Translations under genes and position numbers: made by a program
Part shown: piece by piece, positions 8,708-17,447 of the stretch
Layout of the letters: every line of letters starts with the position of its first letter
How positions within the stretch are numbered: position 1 is the first letter of the stretch
Assembly: GCF_041287255.1 (NCBI RefSeq)
Contig: NZ_JBGGTX010000003.1
Coordinates: forward strand, 62,001-126,000
DNA: 64,000 bases
Reading direction: 5' to 3'
From: Tamlana flava
GTDB taxonomy: Bacteria; Bacteroidota; Bacteroidia; Flavobacteriales; Flavobacteriaceae
Notes under the pieces: model-generated
Database searches by the model: none
What the model was told of the DNA's origin: nothing
Seen by the model: only the letters and a program-made list of their open reading frames with translations

Positions 8708-9484
8708 ATGAAAAAACACCTAGTGCTAATAACTTTTCTCCTTACTTCGGCTTTTGGTTTAGCCCAAGAAGCTGATAAGGTTTTAGGTGTTGTGATAAAT
8801 CCTTCAGACAATACGCCTTTAGAAAGTGTAAATATTGTTAACCTTAACCAGGTTATTGGTACTACAACAAATGCAGATGGTGAATTCCAAATTTCGGCAA
8901 AACCCAATGACACACTGCATTTTTCCTATTTAGGTTTTAAATCCATAAAAGTTAAGGTAACCAACGACTGGCTAAAGTTTGGAAGTTCAAAAATTGAATT
9001 AACGGAACTTGCCTTAGCGCTTGAAGAAGTGGTCGTTAACCAATTGAGATTAACAGGCTATTTGGAGGTTGACATTAAACAAGTTCCCTTACCAAACGAT
9101 AATTATCGCTACAGCATTTCTGGCCTGGAAGGCACAGGTTACGAAGCTGGTAAAAAATCCACGTTGACCAAGGTTGTCGGTTCTATTTTTAACCCGGCAG
9201 ATTTTCTTCACCGTATGTTTGGCAAAAAACCCAATGAACTGCGTAAGCTGAAAAAAATGAAGGAAGATGACGAAATCAGAAATTTATTGGCTTCACGTTT
9301 TGACCGCGAAATGCTTATGGTTCTATTGAATGTAGACCGTGTAGATTTGGATGAAATTGTGAACCAATGCAACTACTCCAAAGGATTTATACAAACCGCT
9401 AACGACCTTCAAATTCTTGATGCCATTAGCGAGTGTTATGAAGAATACAAGCTTTTAAATCGAGGGCGAAGTAACAGATTGTAA
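8708..9484 (+). CDS. Carboxypeptidase-regulatory-like domain protein, exported
   Basis: Exported protein of 258 aa. A signal peptide (MKKHLVLITFLLTSAFGLAQ) ends near residue 20. Residues about 25-110 form a CarboxypepD_reg-like beta-sandwich (pattern GVVINPSDNTPLESVNIVN, then GTTTNADGEF and FSYLGFKS), the domain often found at the N-terminus of SusC-type receptors. Here it is not followed by a plug or barrel. The C-terminal half is helical and charged, with no family I recognise. The gene is monocistronic and ends at a strong hairpin. A periplasmic or outer-membrane role is likely; the actual function is unknown. Confidence 0.75.
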   Translation: MKKHLVLITFLLTSAFGLAQEADKVLGVVINPSDNTPLESVNIVNLNQVIGTTTNADGEFQISAKPNDTLHFSYLGFKSIKVKVTNDWLKFGSSKIELTELALALEEVVVNQLRLTGYLEVDIKQVPLPNDNYRYSISGLEGTGYEAGKKSTLTKVVGSIFNPADFLHRMFGKKPNELRKLKKMKEDDEIRNLLASRFDREMLMVLLNVDRVDLDEIVNQCNYSKGFIQTANDLQILDAISECYEEYKLLNRGRSNRL

Positions 9485-9506
9485 ATAATAAAACAATATA
9501 AACTAA

Positions 9507-9536
9507 AAAAGGAATCAACATTATTGATTCCTTTTA
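9507..9536. terminator. Intrinsic terminator between convergent genes
   Basis: Perfect 8-bp stem GGAATCAA/TTGATTCC with a 5-nt loop (9511-9531), bordered by A and T runs on both sides. It can end the 8708-9484 transcript and, from the other side, the minus-strand 10789-9568 transcript. Confidence 0.8.
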
Positions 9537-9567
9537 TTTATAAATTGAAATGCCATGCTAACCCATT

Positions 9568-10095
9568 TTACTTTTCTAAAATTATTTTCAAACTCGCCAA
9601 CCCTTCCTCAAAATCTTTACCCGCGGCTTTATTCATATTAAAAAACATAAAAAAAACGTTTGATGGCGGCTTGCTTTCCCCAGAAAAACCCCAAACCACA
9701 TTTGTTTTATTTAAGCCAAGAGCCTCGACTTTCAAGTAAGCATCTGATTCTGATTTCCAAGGTTTAAATAACCGTAATTTTGTTTTAAGGATGTCATTTT
9801 CAACAACGCCAACAATTTCCTGTTCACCAGAACCCACATCTTTATTGCCTTCCCATTTTGCAACAAAACCAACCTCGCCATCAACCCCAAAAAACTCCTG
9901 TTTCATGGTAGGGTCTTTCTTTTTCCACGGCGACCAATAGTCCTGATTTTTCACAAACTTTAGATAGGCAAAAACCTCAGAAATAGGTTTGTTTATGGTA
10001 ATACTTCTGCTAACATCAAACTGTTTGGGTGCCACAAGTATTAAAATGATAAAAACGAAGGCTATTACCAAAAAAACATACAAAAGAATCATCAT
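9568..10095 (-). CDS. SRPBCC-family protein with N-terminal membrane anchor
   Basis: 175-aa protein. Residues 3-22 are a hydrophobic helix (LLYVFLVIAFVFIILILVAP). The rest fits the SRPBCC/polyketide-cyclase fold: SITINKPISEVFAYLKFVKN at the start of the domain, YWSPWKKKDP, and a C-terminal long helix ending EEGLASLKIIL. This superfamily binds hydrophobic ligands, but the ligand here cannot be inferred. It follows trmH by 34 bp on the same strand and may be co-transcribed with it. Confidence 0.75.
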   Translation of the reverse strand: MMILLYVFLVIAFVFIILILVAPKQFDVSRSITINKPISEVFAYLKFVKNQDYWSPWKKKDPTMKQEFFGVDGEVGFVAKWEGNKDVGSGEQEIVGVVENDILKTKLRLFKPWKSESDAYLKVEALGLNKTNVVWGFSGESKPPSNVFFMFFNMNKAAGKDFEEGLASLKIILEK

Positions 10096-10129
10096 AACAA
10101 TGGAGAATTAATTGGACTACTAAAGATAG

Positions 10130-10789
10130 TTAATTTTTGGATTCGTAATAGCGCTTTACAATAGCATCATAACTTTTTAACGTTTTCTTTATCCAATCCA
10201 TTTGTTTAATAAGTCGTTCATTCTCTGATAATTGCCATTCTATCTCAGTTTGCTTCAATTTGGTGGTAACATGTTGCAAAATAATGGCTGCCGAAACCGA
10301 AATGTTCAAACTTTCTGTAAAGCCAGCCATTGGAATTTTTAGATAGCAATCGGCAGTATTTAGAACTTCTTCCGATAGACCTTCGGTTTCCCTTCCAAAG
10401 AAAAAACATGATTTTTTTGTTACGTCAAATTCGTGCAAAACGCAATCGTCAGTATGCGGTGTCGTGGCCACAATTTGATAGCCCTTTTGTTTTAAGTCTG
10501 CAATACAATCTTTGACGGAATGGTACCGATTTAAATCTACCCACTTTTGCGCGCCCATGGCAATTTCACGATCAATGCGCTTAGTGTTCCGTTCTTCGAT
10601 TATGTTGACTTCCTGAATGCCAAAAACATCGCAGCTTCTTATAACGGCACTCGTGTTGTGCAACTGGTACACGTCTTCAGTAGCCACGGTAAAATGTTTA
10701 GTCCGTTTGGATAAAACATACTTAAAACGGTCCCGCCTTTTTGGGGTTAAATGAGCTTCTAAATGTTCCAGGAGTTTTAAATCTATCAT
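10130..10789 (-). CDS. trmH: tRNA (guanosine-18-2'-O)-methyltransferase, TrmH/SpoU family
   Basis: 219-aa SPOUT-class RNA ribose methyltransferase. The three family motifs are present: NTSAVIRSCDVFG (motif 1, with the catalytic Arg), FFFGRETEGLSEEV (motif 2) and MAGFTESLNISVSAAI (motif 3). These form the trefoil-knot SAM site. The N- and C-terminal helical extensions match TrmH (Gm18 of tRNA) rather than the RlmB subgroup. An intergenic palindromic repeat lies directly upstream. Confidence 0.88.
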   Translation of the reverse strand: MIDLKLLEHLEAHLTPKRRDRFKYVLSKRTKHFTVATEDVYQLHNTSAVIRSCDVFGIQEVNIIEERNTKRIDREIAMGAQKWVDLNRYHSVKDCIADLKQKGYQIVATTPHTDDCVLHEFDVTKKSCFFFGRETEGLSEEVLNTADCYLKIPMAGFTESLNISVSAAIILQHVTTKLKQTEIEWQLSENERLIKQMDWIKKTLKSYDAIVKRYYESKN

Positions 10790-10805
10790 AGTCCAAAAAT
10801 AAGCA

Positions 10806-10904
10806 TTGTGTCATTAAGAGGAACGAAGTGACATAGTAATCTTTTTTATTTGAAGTTCCATTAAAAGATTGCCACATCACGCCTTGGGCGTGATTCACAA
10901 TGAC
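10806..10904. repeat. Palindromic intergenic repeat element
   Basis: Nested inverted repeats between two divergent genes. GTCATT (10810-10815) pairs with AATGAC (10899-10904), AATCTTTT (10838-10845) pairs with AAAAGATT (10863-10870), and ATCACGCC/GGCGTGAT (10876-10894) forms a perfect 8-bp hairpin. The AAAAGATTGC core recurs in another gap near 48496. It looks like a member of a dispersed REP-like family, which is inferred from the two copies here. Confidence 0.6.
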
Positions 10905-10927
10905 GTTAAAGTTATTATCTTTATAAT

Positions 10928-11599
10928 ATGAAACATGTTGTTGTACTAACAGGAGCTGGCATGAGCGCCGAAAGCGGCATTAAAACCTTTAGGGATGCCG
11001 ACGGACTATGGGAAGGTCATGACGTAATGGAAGTGGCAACGCCACAAGGCTTTGAGGCAAACCCTAGGTTGGTTTTGGATTTTTACAACCAACGCCGAAG
11101 ACAACTTTTTGAAGTAATGCCCAACCAAGCCCATTTTGATTTGGCAGAACTTGAAAAAAACTATAAAGTAAGCATCATTACCCAAAATGTGGATGATTTG
11201 CACGAACGAGCAGGAAGCACCCAGGTGACCCACCTGCATGGTGAACTTTTAAAAGTGCGAAGCACTTACGATGAAACCGATATTTTGGAATGGAAAACCG
11301 ATTTGCTTTTAGGCGACACCTGTAAGCTAGGTTACCAACTCCGCCCCCATATCGTTTGGTTTGGCGAAGATGTACCCATGATTGAAAAAGCAGTTGATAT
11401 TTGTGAAACCGCAGATGTGTTGGCCATTATTGGCACCTCCATGCAAGTTTACCCCGCCGCTGGTTTAATGCACTATGTGCCACATAATACCCCAACTTAT
11501 TTTATTGACCCCAAACCCAATATTGCAAGCCAAAAACACCTAACCGTAATTGCAGAAACAGCTACTGTTGGGGTAAGACGGATGATGGGTTTGATGTAA
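10928..11599 (+). CDS. cobB: NAD-dependent protein deacylase, sirtuin (CobB/SIRT5-like)
   Basis: 223-aa sirtuin that removes acyl groups from lysines with NAD+. It shows the NAD motif GAGMSAESGI (9-18), TQNVDDLHERAG (85-96), the catalytic histidine in HLHGEL (His104), and IIGTSMQVYPAAGL. Tyr53 and Arg56 (FYNQR) match the class III pair that favours succinyl or malonyl groups. The usual four zinc cysteines are missing: between HLHGEL and RPHIVWFGE there is only one Cys (DTCKLG). The fold probably lacks the structural zinc. Context gives no hint of targets. Confidence 0.88.
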   Translation: MKHVVVLTGAGMSAESGIKTFRDADGLWEGHDVMEVATPQGFEANPRLVLDFYNQRRRQLFEVMPNQAHFDLAELEKNYKVSIITQNVDDLHERAGSTQVTHLHGELLKVRSTYDETDILEWKTDLLLGDTCKLGYQLRPHIVWFGEDVPMIEKAVDICETADVLAIIGTSMQVYPAAGLMHYVPHNTPTYFIDPKPNIASQKHLTVIAETATVGVRRMMGLM

Positions 11600-11643
11600 A
11601 AATGGCTTCTGAAATTCGCTTTACGGTTTGATATTTTATTAAT

Positions 11644-13467
11644 TTATTTTGAAAGATATTTATTGGCCGATTGACTTATTGCCTTATAGGATAGAACTCC
11701 CTCATAGATGTTAAAGCAATCAATTGTACCGATCCAGGTTCGATCTTGTTCAAATCCACTCTTTCCAAGAAACGCAAGTTTATTGCTAATATTTGCTATA
11801 ATATTTAATGATTGACCATCTGTAGAATTTTCACCAACCAATTTCCCGTCTATATATAGCCGCATGTTTTCATTGTCAAAAGTGGTCACTATGTGATGCT
11901 TTTTCCCATCGTTTAGAGGCCAATAAGAGACTTCTGATGATCCATCCAATGGCCATTCATTATTTGTGCAGTTGATGGTTGCCTTCGTCAAATTTCCATT
12001 CATCACGGACTGAAAAATAAAGTTGGTTGCAAAGTATTCTACTGAATCCCCAAAATACGAAAACATAGTGAAAGGAGATTTTTCAGTAACAGACTCCAAA
12101 AAAGCTTCTAAAGTAATTGATGCGTAGCTGTTTATGTTAATTTTTTCACCCGGAAGCGAAACATATTCCCCTTGATTTGCCAATATTAAATGGCCATCTC
12201 TAATCTTTGCACCCCCAATAAGTTTTCCGTGTGCTTTTCCTTTTCTGTCGTTTGCTGTTACATTATCAAAGGTGTAGGAATGCATAAGTTCAGCATGTAC
12301 ATTATCCTTATTATCAAAATCCGAATCATCATGGTTTTTATAATTCCTAAATTCTTGAATAACCAAATCGGGAAAATTAAAAAATAATTGAGGTGGAGTA
12401 ATATCATCATTGGTCAAAATAACAATCAATAGCCTTATTTCAGGACATCTGTCAATCCTTGCCCGAAACCCTGGGGAATGACCCGAATGATACAGTCTAT
12501 CACCTAAGTCGGACTTGTTAATTATAAAACCATAGCCAGTGTAATTTTTTCCAGGTGCAAAAATTCTAGCTTGCCGTTCCTTGCCATAGGGCGTAAACAT
12601 TTTCATTTTTGATTCCTCTGAAATTAGTGTGTTGTTATACAAGGCTCGATCCCACTTAAGTAAATCTCCGGTTGTTGAGTATAGGTTTCCTCCACCTGTG
12701 CGAATTGGCCCGTAAATAAATTTTGAATTGTAGGTATCCTTTTCATTACCTGAGTAGCCGGAGGCTCTGTTCATAATAATCTCGTTTGGGGTATCACACC
12801 CTGAGTTTTCCATTTCGGCTTTGTCAAAAATGTGTTCCTGCAAAAACTCACAATAGGTCTTACCAGAAACTTTTTGAATAAGAGATGCCATTATAAAATA
12901 ACCTAGTCCGGAATAATGAAATTTTTCGCCAGGTGCTGCAACAAGGGGCTGTGTTTTGAGATTATCTATTATTTCTTCAAACGGTCTATATAGCATCATA
13001 CTATCTTGCCATCCAGCCATTTGCTGTGGCACCACAAGACCGGCAGTATGCGTTAATAGCTGGTGGATGGTCATGTCTTTCCATGTATCTGGAATGTCAG
13101 AAAAATAGTCAGAGAGTTTATCTGTTACCTTCAGTTTCCCTTGTTCCTGCAATATCATGATAGCCATCGCAGTGAATTGTTTTGTAATGGAACCTATCCT
13201 GAATTTGGTTTCTGAAGTGTTCTTAACATTTAATTCTATATTGGCTAATCCAAAGCTTTTCTCATAAATAGGTTTACCGTCTACCGCAACTAATACATTT
13301 CCACTGAATTTTTTGAGATTTTTGAAGTAGCGGGTAAAACTCGTAGTATCAATTATTTCTGGGAATGAATCTCTGGAATCATTCAGGTTTTGCTTGTTCG
13401 ATTCAGAGTTCAGCAAAAAAAGAGTAATCATCATAAAAGCAAAACCCCATTTGAAAGTGTTCTTCAT
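11644..13467 (-). CDS. Serine hydrolase (class C beta-lactamase fold) fused to a LamG-like domain
   Basis: 607-aa exported protein. I place the start at 13467, giving the signal peptide MKNTFKWGFAFMMITLFLLN, instead of the ATG 36 bp upstream. Residues about 35-370 are a penicillin-binding/beta-lactamase-like domain with the catalytic SITK (SxxK) and the late motif HSGHSPGF (HxG). The middle YxN motif reads YSG, so the usual Asn is replaced. Residues about 400-600 resemble a concanavalin/LamG sandwich (RLYIDGKLVGE, WIGTIDCFNIYEGVL), likely for carbohydrate or surface binding. Substrate unknown; a peptidase or esterase role is likelier than drug resistance. Confidence 0.8.
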   Translation of the reverse strand: MKNTFKWGFAFMMITLFLLNSESNKQNLNDSRDSFPEIIDTTSFTRYFKNLKKFSGNVLVAVDGKPIYEKSFGLANIELNVKNTSETKFRIGSITKQFTAMAIMILQEQGKLKVTDKLSDYFSDIPDTWKDMTIHQLLTHTAGLVVPQQMAGWQDSMMLYRPFEEIIDNLKTQPLVAAPGEKFHYSGLGYFIMASLIQKVSGKTYCEFLQEHIFDKAEMENSGCDTPNEIIMNRASGYSGNEKDTYNSKFIYGPIRTGGGNLYSTTGDLLKWDRALYNNTLISEESKMKMFTPYGKERQARIFAPGKNYTGYGFIINKSDLGDRLYHSGHSPGFRARIDRCPEIRLLIVILTNDDITPPQLFFNFPDLVIQEFRNYKNHDDSDFDNKDNVHAELMHSYTFDNVTANDRKGKAHGKLIGGAKIRDGHLILANQGEYVSLPGEKININSYASITLEAFLESVTEKSPFTMFSYFGDSVEYFATNFIFQSVMNGNLTKATINCTNNEWPLDGSSEVSYWPLNDGKKHHIVTTFDNENMRLYIDGKLVGENSTDGQSLNIIANISNKLAFLGKSGFEQDRTWIGTIDCFNIYEGVLSYKAISQSANKYLSK

Positions 13468-13560
13468 GATTAAATAATTATAATTTCTTATTATCAAAAT
13501 CACATAAGCACAACTCCAGGTAACTTGTTGATTTAAAGTTAGTTAAAAACTTCTATTAAG

Positions 13561-14796
13561 TCAAGGTTTGTTTTTAGCTTCAATCCATTTGCCCATAAAC
13601 TTGGCGCTTTGTAAAGTATGGTGCTGTAGCATTTGCCCTGTAAAGTTGTTTAGCCTTTTGTGGTAAAGGAATTCAGTTGTTTCCAAAACAGTCTTTAAAA
13701 ACCTTTTTTGATGTTTGGTTTTATTAAATCGGGCATTGATAATCTCAAATCCCTTTTGCTGTTTTTCTACCCAAAGGGTTTCGTTTTTAAATAATTTTAC
13801 CACTTTTTCTGTAAATGCCTCGGGCGTATCTTCTATAAATCCGTTGGATGGCAACCCTCCAAACATACCTTCTGCCGCAATGGGGGTCATGACGCATGGT
13901 GTACCGTTTTGCATAGCGTCAACCAATTTGCCCTTTAAACCTGCACCAAACCTAAGTGGCGCTAAACATATTTTTGCTTCCTGCATCACTTGTTTGACAT
14001 CATCGGTAAAACCATTTATCAAAAACCCTTCCTTTTGGTTATACAATTGATTCACTTTTTGTGAGGCATAAGCACCGTAAACATGTAGTTCAACTTTTGG
14101 GAGTTGCTTGCGTATCAAAGGCCAAATAGCCTCCTTTAAATATAAAACAGCATTATAATTGGGCTCATGTAAAAAATTACCAATACTTACAAAATGGTTC
14201 CGTTCTTGAAATTTTGGTAAGTTGTTAATTTGCTCTTTTGAAATACCTTCCAACATAAAGGGCAAATAAAACAGCAAATTTTCATCAACTTTAAAATCCT
14301 TTTTAAGGACGTCCATTTCAGATTCAGATATAATCAAAGTCAAATCACTTCGGTAAATACTGGCTATTTCCCTTTTTGCAGTATCGTTAAACAAATACGC
14401 CCTATTGAAAGTAACGCCGTCTTTAAAAGCTTGCTGCCTTCCTTTGCGTAGACCATGTAAATCTTCTGTGTCTAAAATTTTAACTGCGTTTGGGCAATGT
14501 TCTGCAACACGCCAACCAAATTGCTCTTCAACCATAAAGCGGTCAAAAAGCACAACATCAGGTTGCAACTCTTTTATAAATGCATCAAAACTGGAATCGT
14601 TTAATTTTATGGGTACTTGTGAAACCTCAATTGAGGTTAGGTCAAATGCATTTTCATTTTTCGCACAGGCACTAGCAAAGGTTATTAGGTAATTTTGCCC
14701 CTGAAAAAATTCAATAAGCTGCATCATTCGGCTACCGGCAGCAGAACTTTTTGGCTCTGGCCATACAAAACCAATAATAAGAAGTTTTTTAGCCAC
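13561..14796 (-). CDS. Glycosyltransferase, group 1 (GT-B fold)
   Basis: 411-aa cytoplasmic enzyme, probably adding a sugar to a cell-surface glycan. The N-terminal Rossmann domain begins MAKKLLIIGFVWPEP. The C-terminal donor-binding domain shows VSIGNFLHEPNYNAV, INGFTDDV and the family region LAPLRFGAGLKGKLVDAMQN, followed by GTPCVMTPIAAEGM, which fits GT4-like enzymes. No other glycan genes adjoin it, so neither sugar nor acceptor can be named. Confidence 0.85.
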   Translation of the reverse strand: MAKKLLIIGFVWPEPKSSAAGSRMMQLIEFFQGQNYLITFASACAKNENAFDLTSIEVSQVPIKLNDSSFDAFIKELQPDVVLFDRFMVEEQFGWRVAEHCPNAVKILDTEDLHGLRKGRQQAFKDGVTFNRAYLFNDTAKREIASIYRSDLTLIISESEMDVLKKDFKVDENLLFYLPFMLEGISKEQINNLPKFQERNHFVSIGNFLHEPNYNAVLYLKEAIWPLIRKQLPKVELHVYGAYASQKVNQLYNQKEGFLINGFTDDVKQVMQEAKICLAPLRFGAGLKGKLVDAMQNGTPCVMTPIAAEGMFGGLPSNGFIEDTPEAFTEKVVKLFKNETLWVEKQQKGFEIINARFNKTKHQKRFLKTVLETTEFLYHKRLNNFTGQMLQHHTLQSAKFMGKWIEAKNKP

Positions 14797-14860
14797 TAAT
14801 TCAAGAATGTTTTATCTGGCAACATTTGTAAATCACAAAGTTATCTTACACAACGCTTTC

Positions 14861-14893
14861 ACTTCCCCTTTGGGGAAGTATAGGATAGGGCTT
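14861..14893. repeat. Short palindromic repeat, possible terminator
   Basis: Perfect 8-bp inverted repeat ACTTCCCC/GGGGAAGT with a TTT loop (14861-14879), followed by TATAGGATAGGGCTT. It sits between the stop of the haem-binding protein gene and the glycosyltransferase. The form resembles dispersed G/C-run palindromes of this phylum; there is no clear U tract, so termination is uncertain. Confidence 0.45.
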
Positions 14894-15367
14894 CTACTCT
14901 GGCTCTGCAGCAATACTGTACTTAAACCGTACCATTTTTGCCCAATCCACAACAGATTTTATTTGTTCGTCACTTAATCTAGCTTCAGTGTGCGTCCAAG
15001 TGTATGAAAGCAATGGCATATCCTTTTCCTCAACCTTTTCAATGAGTTCTTCAAATTTATGGTCTTTTCGCTTAATGGAATTATCTACCCAATTAGAAAA
15101 ATTAAAATGCTTTTTACCGTCCTTAACATGGGCAGCCAACCAATAATTTACAGGGGTAATATTGTTGTACCACGGGTATCGAGTAACATCGCTATGGCAG
15201 TCGTAACAAGTCTCCTCCAAAATCAGTTTTACATCCTCTGGCGGATTGGTTTCAGCCAAAAAAGGCTCAATGGAACTTAAGTCTCCTTGATTTTTTTCGG
15301 GCCCGAAAAATTGGGCTACCACCAATAGAAGCACTGCTACCAAAAGTATTTTTTTTATAGTCTTCAT
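14894..15367 (-). CDS. Haem-binding domain protein (single CxxCH)
   Basis: 157-aa protein with an N-terminal hydrophobic segment (residues 5-20, ILLVAVLLLVVAQF) that anchors or exports it. The haem c motif CYDCH lies at residues 54-58, followed by SDVTRYPWYNNITPVNYWL, typical of the haem_bd family found widely in Bacteroidota. A further conserved block (DMPLLSYTWTHTEARLSDEQ) may carry the distal haem ligand. Expected to be a periplasmic mono-haem protein; its redox partner is unknown. Confidence 0.85.
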   Translation of the reverse strand: MKTIKKILLVAVLLLVVAQFFGPEKNQGDLSSIEPFLAETNPPEDVKLILEETCYDCHSDVTRYPWYNNITPVNYWLAAHVKDGKKHFNFSNWVDNSIKRKDHKFEELIEKVEEKDMPLLSYTWTHTEARLSDEQIKSVVDWAKMVRFKYSIAAEPE

Positions 15368-15407
15368 TTTAATATTTTTAATTATCTATAAAAATAACAA
15401 AATCGCT

Positions 15408-15983
15408 TTGACTACCGCCGAACTTTACAATGAATTAAATGACGTAAATCAATCTCGTGAAAAAAGGTTGTTTTATGCGAATATGGTAATTGGAAATCCC
15501 GATTTATTACCAAAACTTTTGGATATTCTTTTTGATGTAGAAGATAAAATGTCGGAGCGTGCAGCTTGGATTTTTGAATTTGTTTGCAGAAAAAACATCA
15601 ATCTCATTATTCCCTATCTGGACACTTTTACCGAAAACATGGGCAAAGTAAGTAGGGATTCCGCAGTACGGCCTGTTGCGAAAATTTGTGAGCTGGTGGT
15701 TTTGGCTTATTGTGACAAAGCGGATAACCCAATCAAATGGGCTTTGACCAACACGCATAAAGAGCGCATTATCGAAACCTGTTTTGATTATATGATCAAT
15801 AACGAAAAAGTGGCTCCAAAAGCTTATGCCATGAGTGCCTTAAATCTGTTGGGGAAAGATTATGATTGGGTGCATCCAGAATTGAAGCTAATTTTAGAAC
15901 GTGATTTTTACGAACAAAGTGCCGCTTTTAAAGCACGGGCTAAGCATATTTTGAATAAAATAAAGAAAGGCCAAAAAGACTAA
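15408..15983 (+). CDS. HEAT-like helical protein preceding purB
   Basis: 191-aa all-helical protein without signal peptide. Regular helix pairs (SERAAWIFEFVCRKN, YLDTFTENM, RPVAKICELVVLAY) suggest HEAT/ARM-like repeats. The start is a TTG at 15408; the first ATG would remove 25 conserved-looking residues. It begins only 40 bp from the divergent haem-binding gene. Homologues next to purB are sometimes labelled adenylosuccinate lyase by position, but this protein has none of the lyase motifs. Function unknown. Confidence 0.75.
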   Translation: MTTAELYNELNDVNQSREKRLFYANMVIGNPDLLPKLLDILFDVEDKMSERAAWIFEFVCRKNINLIIPYLDTFTENMGKVSRDSAVRPVAKICELVVLAYCDKADNPIKWALTNTHKERIIETCFDYMINNEKVAPKAYAMSALNLLGKDYDWVHPELKLILERDFYEQSAAFKARAKHILNKIKKGQKD

Positions 15984-16046
15984 ATATAATTCATTAAAAA
16001 AATGAATTTTCAATTAAATTAAGGCATCAAACTTCGTACTTCTATC

Positions 16047-16077
16047 TTCGTACTTCTAACTTTCTTTCCTATCTTTG
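16047..16077 (+). promoter_or_regulatory. Bacteroidota-type promoter of purB
   Basis: TTCG (16047-16050), 19-nt spacer, TATCTTTG (16070-16077): close to the phylum consensus TTTG-N19-TAnnTTTG. It lies 23 bp before the purB ATG and overlaps a duplicated CTTCGTACTTCTA motif. Confidence 0.65.
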
Positions 16078-16100
16078 CAACCTTAAAATTCAAACCGAAT

Positions 16101-17444
16101 ATGTCATTATCACCACTCAACGCCATTTCTCCAATTGACGGGAGATACAGAAGTAAAGTAAGCGAGCTAGCACCCTATTTTTCCGAGGAAGCATTAATAA
16201 AATATCGCGTTTTAGTTGAAATAGAATATTTTATTGCGCTTTGCGAAATTCCGCTACCTCAACTTAAGTCGGTTGACCATGGTGTTTTTGATAGTTTAAG
16301 AGGCATTTACCAAGATTTTTCCGAAGAAGATGCTCTGGCCATCAAGAAGATTGAAAGCATCACCAACCACGATGTTAAGGCGGTTGAGTACTTCATCAAA
16401 GAGAAGTTTGACAAGTTAGGTTTGAGCCAGTTCAAAGAATTTATCCATTTTGGGCTTACTTCACAAGACATAAACAACACGGCCATTCCGTTAAGCATTA
16501 AGGAAGCCATGAACAACGTTTATGTACCGGAATATTTAATTGTTTTGAATAAACTGAAGGATTTATCGAAAGATTGGGCTTCAATTTCCATGTTGGCCAG
16601 AACACATGGGCAACCGGCTTCTCCTACTCGATTGGGAAAAGAAATTCAGGTTTTTGTAACTCGTCTGGAAGAGCAGTTCAATCTATTGAACGACATACCA
16701 AGTGCTGCTAAATTTGGTGGTGCAACGGGTAATTTTAACGCCCATCACGTGGCATACCCAAATATTGATTGGAAGGCCTTTGGAAGTAAATTTGTTCAAG
16801 AAAAATTAGGCTTGCGACATTCATTTCCAACTACTCAAATAGAGCATTACGACCACATGGCGGCTTTGTTTGATACGTTAAAGCGCATCAACACCATCAT
16901 TATTGATTTAGACCGAGATATCTGGACTTATGTCTCCATGGACTATTTCAAACAAAAAATAAAAAAAGGTGAAGTTGGAAGTTCGGCCATGCCACACAAG
17001 GTAAACCCGATTGATTTTGAAAACTCTGAAGGCAACCTAGGTATTGCCAATGCTGTTTTTGAGCACCTTGCCGCAAAATTGCCAGTTTCAAGATTACAAC
17101 GCGATTTAACCGACAGTACCGTTTTACGAAATGTTGGCGTACCATTTGGCCATACTCTTATTGGATTTAAATCTACCCTTAAAGGGTTGAACAAACTTTT
17201 GTTGAACGAAAGTAAGTTTGCCGAAGATTTAGAAAACAATTGGGCAGTAGTCGCCGAGGCCATTCAAACCATATTGCGCCGTGAAGGTTACCCTAATCCT
17301 TATGAAGCTTTAAAGGGATTAACGAGAACAAATTCCAAAATAAATCAGGACTCCATTTCAAATTTTATTGATACCTTAGAGGTATCCAACACAATAAAAG
17401 ACGAATTAAAACGTATTACACCTAGCAATTACACTGGAATTTAA
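16101..17444 (+). CDS. purB: Adenylosuccinate lyase
   Basis: Acts twice in purine synthesis: cleaves SAICAR to AICAR and adenylosuccinate to AMP, releasing fumarate. The 447-aa protein shows the fumarase-superfamily signature SSAMPHKVNPIDFENSEGN (catalytic loop), the conserved TSQDINNTA region and ARTHGQPASPTRLGKE with the catalytic His. Length is normal. It has its own promoter and is followed 3 bp later by a small membrane protein, probably on the same transcript. A second purine gene, purL, lies at the far end of the window. Confidence 0.97.
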   Translation: MSLSPLNAISPIDGRYRSKVSELAPYFSEEALIKYRVLVEIEYFIALCEIPLPQLKSVDHGVFDSLRGIYQDFSEEDALAIKKIESITNHDVKAVEYFIKEKFDKLGLSQFKEFIHFGLTSQDINNTAIPLSIKEAMNNVYVPEYLIVLNKLKDLSKDWASISMLARTHGQPASPTRLGKEIQVFVTRLEEQFNLLNDIPSAAKFGGATGNFNAHHVAYPNIDWKAFGSKFVQEKLGLRHSFPTTQIEHYDHMAALFDTLKRINTIIIDLDRDIWTYVSMDYFKQKIKKGEVGSSAMPHKVNPIDFENSEGNLGIANAVFEHLAAKLPVSRLQRDLTDSTVLRNVGVPFGHTLIGFKSTLKGLNKLLLNESKFAEDLENNWAVVAEAIQTILRREGYPNPYEALKGLTRTNSKINQDSISNFIDTLEVSNTIKDELKRITPSNYTGI

Positions 17445-17447
17445 TTT

